From Scortum barcoo (taxonomy: Eukaryota; Chordata; Actinopteri; Centrarchiformes; Terapontidae): a DNA stretch of 64,000 nucleotides. The stretch spans positions 12,674,271 through 12,738,270 of the forward strand of contig CM041536.1 of assembly GCA_023238725.1 (NCBI GenBank), given 5' to 3'. Position 1 is the first letter of the stretch, and each line of letters begins with the position of its first letter. The notes beneath the pieces were generated by a model, which ran no database searches, had not been told where the DNA came from, and saw nothing but the letters and a program-made list of their open reading frames with translations. This document shows positions 58,373 to 64,000 of the stretch, one piece after another. The position numbers and the translations under genes are program-made.

Positions 58373-61300
58373 TGTGACATGAGTTTGAATGATCTTCAAA
58401 AAGGTGAATTAAAACTTTAATTCCCTTCAGTGGCTGCCTCTACTGCTGTCACATATTGACATTATTATGGTAAGACACTAAATCTGCACAATTTATGAAG
58501 ACATCATGATTATGTTGCATTTTCTTTTACATTTACTGTCTTATGTTAATGTGATCATTCATGATCATATTATGACCTAAAGTCCCAACATGTTATGGCT
58601 TTGGTGTTATTATATGAGGTAAAACACATCCTGTATGTGTGTGTGTTGTCAGACAGAGGAAGAGGGCAGGAGAGGTGGGAGAATCGCAGGCTAAAAGCCA
58701 GAGCGGCGATGACGAGCGGCTCCTGTATTTTACAGAGAGTGGTTTAGGGTGAGAAGTTTTTTCCTGTTTATCCATTCAGTGGAAAATAATATCCTGTAAA
58801 AAGCCAATAAGTTTCTGTCTTTGAACTCGCTGAGAGTTTTTCTTCCCCACTGGCTCCGGCTCTTTGGGAGAAATGAGGGTGAGCCGCTTGACAGAGGACT
58901 TCCCATCAGCCGCCTCCAACCCTCCACACATGTTTCTGATAGACCTCCACAAGCCCCAGTAATCCAAGGGCAGCTCGTTCAGAGAGAGAGGGAGTGATAA
59001 AAAACAGGGGTGGGTGAGAAGGAAGAGAAGGAGATATAGGAGAGAAGGATGGACTAGAAAGCAGAGTGGGAGCAGACCAAAGGGGAGGGAGGATAAAAGG
59101 AAACATTTTAGAGCATGTAGCTGTTATTTGCTTCTCTTGAGACGCCACAGTAGACTTCTCAATTTAAAATGGCAGGGTTGTGTGTTCCTCCTCTGCCAAA
59201 TCCTTTGTTGAAGTACGTATAGTATATATTTTATACACCCGACATTGTCAGACATTTTTAATACACTTCCCACAGCTTTTTTCTGTTGCTCTTTGATACC
59301 AGGGTCCCCGCAACAGATTAAGAGAAAAGTAGCCAAAGGATTAGAGGCCCAAATAGTACGAAAAGGTCTGGCAAATCCACATATTTATGAGTGTTTATGG
59401 GTACAGTATATGACATAATTGTTAAGCCTGCATCGGTCTATCAAAGAACTCCTATTGCAAGCCAGCCACCTCTTAGGAAGAACACCACACACACTCCGGT
59501 GTCTTAAACACAATGTAATCCTTCATGCCTAATTTCCTCTTGTCCCTCATAAATCACCCTGAAACCTGTGTGGACAGACAAGCGAACGTAAACACCTGCT
59601 GTTGTGCTTGTTGCTATTTTAACACGTGAGAGTAAATGTGAGTGAATTTTTGGTGTAGAAGCATAGGGGTGGAGAAGGAGGGGGGGTCCATTCTGTGATG
59701 CTGGCTGGGAGAGGGGATAGTGGGGAGGGCGGACTGTGAAATCAAAAACAGCTGCAGCAGGCTACAAAGAAGCCTCAGCTGGAATAACTCACTCACAAAA
59801 GTTACTCTGCTCTCCTGAGTGCGGGCAGACTGGCGCATCCCGAAACACAGGAGACCAGATCCCTGCAGCAGCCCTCCTCTCCTCTCCACCCAGCCCGTCC
59901 GACGTAAAGAAGGGTACTCTATAAAACATGGTTGCAACAAACTTGCTTTTCTTACAGGGGAAGGACAAAAGTGGGGTTGCATTACTTGAATACCAAATAA
60001 AACAAGTATGCGCCAAAATGGTCAAATAGAAGGTCAGTCGGCCATTACAAACTCATTCTGTGCACTCATTCTTTTTTTACACAGATTTTAGCAGAGATTA
60101 AAAAGTTTATACAGATGCTGAATTTATCCGTGCGGACTTTGGGTAAATTGTCAACAAACTATCAGGGAAACAAAGGGGTAGTATAACAGTATATTAGGGT
60201 TGGGAAATATGAAAAAGGAAAATGATGATACCTCAGAGGTTCTGCTATACTATTTATGTCGTATTAGTCATATTATATGATTGCATTAGGTTATTGGGGT
60301 AATTTATGTTAATATTTGATTTTTTTGCATCTGTGGGAACTTTCAGGTACTGCTGGATTAGCTACAAACAGATATCTGGTTATTTTACACATACAACAAG
60401 AGAGGATGCGTCATCCAACAGCATGTTAACACTGATGCAGCTAAAGTCTGCACGGGTTTCTTTAAATCATTTGTGAAAGACTGAACTAAAGTGGAGAATA
60501 TTTTAATAATGAAACAATGTTTTACATTTTTGAATGACTGTTGAATCCGCAAACATTTTTCATTATCATATCATTTCATTTTCACTTTTTGGTAGAACTA
60601 TTAGTTCCGATGCATCACTGTGTAGCAGCATCTTCATGTTGTAGCTGCCTGGAAGTTGAAGCTAATAATACAAGATACAGGTTTTATAAACTGTTTTTAC
60701 TATTTTTTATATGTAAAATTAACTCCTTTTCAAATGTGTAAAGTAATTAGTAACTCATGAAGTAACTAATATTTAGTTATTATATGGCAGTCAGATAAAT
60801 GTATCGGAGTAAAAAAATACAAAATTGGCTACTATGAAATACTACAAGACGTATGACTTAAAAATACTTTAGGAAGTATATGAAACAGAGTATATAGTTA
60901 ATAAATATAGTTATAGTATATTAAATATAGTTAATCACATTTCCACATTAGATTACATGATATAGTAATCTAAACACAAATATTTCTGCATTTAGCTCCT
61001 GAGAGATACAAATTTGAAAACACTCATCAATACTAGTACACAGTTGGTTCAATTTACTCACCAATAATATGATACACGCCACAATGTGTAATGTAAGCTA
61101 CTGCATCTCTCTCACAGTTGCTGGTGACACAGTGTCATGTGCGTATTAATGTACAGTGAAGCTGTAATTAAAATGCTACGGCATGCAAAGTATGTCGATG
61201 TTGGCACAGCGAGCGGGTCAAACGACGGCCTCTCGCTAAAGTTAAAGGAGGAGAGCGAGGTCATTGACTACGGCATGGAGTGACACTGCAAACACAGACG

Positions 61301-61710
61301 CAGACAACACAAACACGAGACTGACACTGTTGCCGAAGGTAGAAAATAAAGCAAGTTGTCTTGAGTGTGTTCAGATGTGCACGAGGATGGAAGAGTGCGT
61401 GTGCACATGGCTGTGTTTAGGGCCTAGAGGCTTTTTAGCTGACCTCAGTGAAAGCAAACCTCATGACAGAAGGTCTGGCATTGTCTGTGTGCCCGGGCTG
61501 CTCTGGAGCCAGACGGTCTGCCGGCCGCCAGCTTTGCTTGCTTATAACGGCTGAGAACATCCGATCCCCTTGGGGAGGACAGGAGGGGAGGGGGGGTCTG
61601 CTGCACCGCTCACCACTTTCCTCTCTGTCTTTATCTCTGCTCTTTAGACAAGGAACAAGCATTAGCCGGGTCATCAACTAGTATGTTTATTATGTATGTG
61701 CATGAGTGCA

Positions 61711-61741
61711 TGTGTGTGTGTGCGTGTGTGTGTGTGTATGT

Positions 61742-61785
<44 letters not shown>
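61711..61785. repeat. Compound TG / GA microsatellite
   Basis: A TG run with one CG interruption (61711-61739) is followed by a GA run with one AAA interruption (61742-61785). The minus-strand frames of repeated SLSL and THTH are artefacts. Confidence 0.95.
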
Positions 61786-61787
<2 letters not shown>

Positions 61788-64000
61788 AGAAAACAACAAG
61801 GGTGTAGAATGAAGAGGACAAGTTTGGATACAAGGTCTTGAAATACAAGTGGAAAACTTTGTCCAGGGGAGCACAGAATACACACACAAGGAGAGGAGAT
61901 CTTTCTTAAATTTGATGTGACCAATCACTGAGAAACATTCCAGCGCAGGTAATCACCTAACATCTCAGTGTCAAAGTATTTCATTGATGAGTATGTCCCC
62001 TTTTATCCCTCTATCCAGTTCACTTCCACCAATTCATCTATCACACCGCGAGAAGGCTGAAGCTTTGTGCTCTGACAGAAACAAATGGTTTCTAATCACC
62101 ACCAGACGCCCATGTTCAACCATGACAGAACACTTCCACTCCCTCCCTGAGCTGTGTGTTCGCTCTGCCCATCCAACTAACCCTTCGTGGACTCCACACG
62201 TGGCCCTCGAGGAGTGTTGGCCTTTCTTGAAAAGCCCTGTGAGAGAAATATAGAACATTTTTAAATTGCATAACTTCTGGGTGGAGTATTTTCCCCCCTC
62301 AAGTGTCTCAAAATAGTAAAGTTTCATTCTCCATGCATAGCGTAAGGTGGAAAGCAAACAAGTCGTTGGGAAGGTAGATGAGCATTACAGCCGCTGCTTC
62401 GACTCACTGTTTACAAGTCAGTGTGGGAACAGGTAACCATCTCCATGACTGCATGGAAAAATGGAAAACTGAAGGAGGACAACCTCTCCAAGAGCACAGA
62501 TTCACATGCTGGGAGACAGAAATGGAAAACCTGAAAATAGTGTAGGAGGAGACAGATAGAGCAGTGTAATAGTCACAGTATTAAAACTATAAACACACAA
62601 GGGCAGCTTATAAGACACCAAAAGATGCAGAACAACAAAAAAGGGCTGAAGATTAGAGACTGATTGTTTTTTGCTGACACAGGAAGTAGGGACACGAGAA
62701 AAGCAGATTTTGATATGATTTATGATTTTGATTTACAACAGGAGTCTGGTGCAAGGTGTATGTAAGCGTACCATCAGAGAATTATCACTAACTTCCATCA
62801 TGTTCCCATTTTAGCATCTTTCTGCTCAGTTTGTTTTTTACTCTCAGGGTGTTGTCTTCGGCCACAGCAGACTGCTCTTTTCAGTGAAAAAGCTTTTAAA
62901 AACCCACAGTACACTACCTGCTCAGCACCAAACGGAAGGTGAACAAAGTCAGCAACTAGCTGGTGAACATAGTGGAGCAATTAGCAGCTAAAGAGCCAGA
63001 TATGAGTTGGCAGAGACCAAAAATGGAGCTACAGTTAATATGCATGTTGGATTTACAGTCATCAGGTGAACCAGAAACAGTGGCAAATGCTTGCCTACAA
63101 GTGGCCCAAAAAATGTATGAATCCAGGTGACACTGATACAAATACCTGCTCCTGTTCACTGTCACTAAAGAAGAAATTGTAAATTGTAAATGAAATAGTC
63201 ATGGTATAGGTGACATATGTGTACATCAAAGCTAACTATCTAATTGGATTATCTTGTTTTGCTGAAGGGGATGAAATCTCTCACCAGCACAGATATACTG
63301 GAGTGAATATTACACAATACCTGACTTCACCTGATGAACTCGTTAAAGTTTGACTTGATCAAATAAAAACTTTTTAAAAAATGAACATTAATGTTACAAA
63401 TTTCAAAATAAGAGAAGTTCATATTTCCACATTAGGCTTCAACTGTATGTTTTCTTAGTGCGCACATCTTCCTTTCTCACTAACCAAGGATTCTCTTTGT
63501 TAACATTTCATGTTCCTTAATAGCCCACAGTTTATCTTACATGCTGGGAACAGTGAGCCGTCATCTGCTGCCCAGATCCCTCAGTGTGTGTCCGGTAGCC
63601 GGCTGTGCACTACACACTTACAACACAGGACAAGGCCCAAACAATGCTGCACATCTGGGGCCTCAGCTGGCCACCAGCCACAAGCACTCCCTTCCCCTTC
63701 TCCCCCGGTGTACATTACAGCTCACTGTAAACGCACATTTTCATACCTACAGCCTGAACCACAACTCATAGGGACATTCTTTGTGGACAGAGGTCACGCA
63801 AAGTTTACACATAGCATGGGAAGAACATCTTGCCTCAGTGCAAATCCTAGTTTGTTTGAAGGTGTGTTTCAAGCAAGAATAACGCAGAAATCCGGCACAT
63901 CTTGATTGTCACAAGTACCATGTCATGTGAACATCAACACGTACTTCACAGAAACGGAACTCAGTGCATTCTGATGTGGTGACATGGCTGGAGTGACCTC

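Larger units (their letters stand above)
50471..64000. other. Gene-free DNA upstream of smad3
   Basis: No exon was recognised. In the human order the next gene beyond SMAD3 on this side is SMAD6; no MH1 or MH2 exon of an inhibitory SMAD is visible here. The longest frame (51582-52088, minus, 168 codons) has no domain, no splice context and a serine/threonine/proline composition typical of translated non-coding DNA. GC-richer patches at about 52.2-52.55, 57.56-57.93, 58.65-59.1, 59.65-59.9, 61.2-61.65 and 63.5-63.75 kb may be regulatory. Candidate CTCF words lie at 53506-53519 (minus) and 58359-58372 (plus), and a TG/GA microsatellite at 61.71-61.79 kb. Confidence 0.55.

Noticed and set aside
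50471..64000. smad6 exons expected beyond smad3
   Set aside because: No MH2-type or MH1-type coding exon was recognisable; the interval appears gene-free.

Overview
This is nuclear DNA of a vertebrate, almost certainly a ray-finned (teleost) fish. The genes are split by GT-AG introns, many of them 80-300 bp, the DNA is AT-rich and studded with microsatellites, and the encoded proteins are close to but distinct from their mammalian counterparts. Several interspersed repeats are of types common in teleost genomes. There is no prokaryotic operon, CRISPR array, tRNA or rRNA gene, or intact transposon gene that I can see.

Four protein-coding genes could be rebuilt exon by exon with consistent splice phases. 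They form the block known from human 15q22-q23: C15orf61, IQCH, AAGAB, SMAD3, with the same relative orientations. From low to high coordinates: (1) 1-11.3 kb is non-coding, with a long GACA/GATA array, decayed repeats and several AT-rich stretches that look like conserved non-coding elements. (2) 11.69-12.27 kb, minus strand: the two-exon c15orf61 homologue (156 aa). (3) 14.48-35.60 kb, minus strand: iqch, 21 coding exons, 1,022 aa. (4) 36.21-38.58 kb, plus strand: aagab, 10 coding exons, 321 aa. (5) 41.07-50.16 kb, minus strand: smad3, 9 coding exons, 425 aa. (6) 50.5-64 kb: gene-free DNA upstream of smad3.

Two layout features matter. iqch and aagab are head to head with 613 bp between start codons, and that gap holds an X-box of the kind bound by RFX factors 76 bp upstream of the iqch ATG and an ETS-type site nearer aagab. 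aagab and smad3 are tail to tail, with candidate poly(A) signals only about 220 bp apart. The genes do not form a pathway: smad3 is the TGF-beta/activin effector, aagab is an assembly chaperone for AP-1/AP-2 adaptor complexes, iqch is a calmodulin-binding, sperm/cilium-associated protein, and c15orf61 is uncharacterised.

I did not find an undescribed molecular system. The points most worth a second look are the X-box, the altered metal-site region of the ATP-grasp-like half of iqch, a GC-AG intron in iqch, unusual residues in smad3 (including the residue before the C-terminal phospho-motif), and candidate CTCF sites, one of them inside the last smad3 coding exon. Exon ends were placed by eye from reading frame and splice consensus. 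Most should be exact, but UTR ends are guesses.
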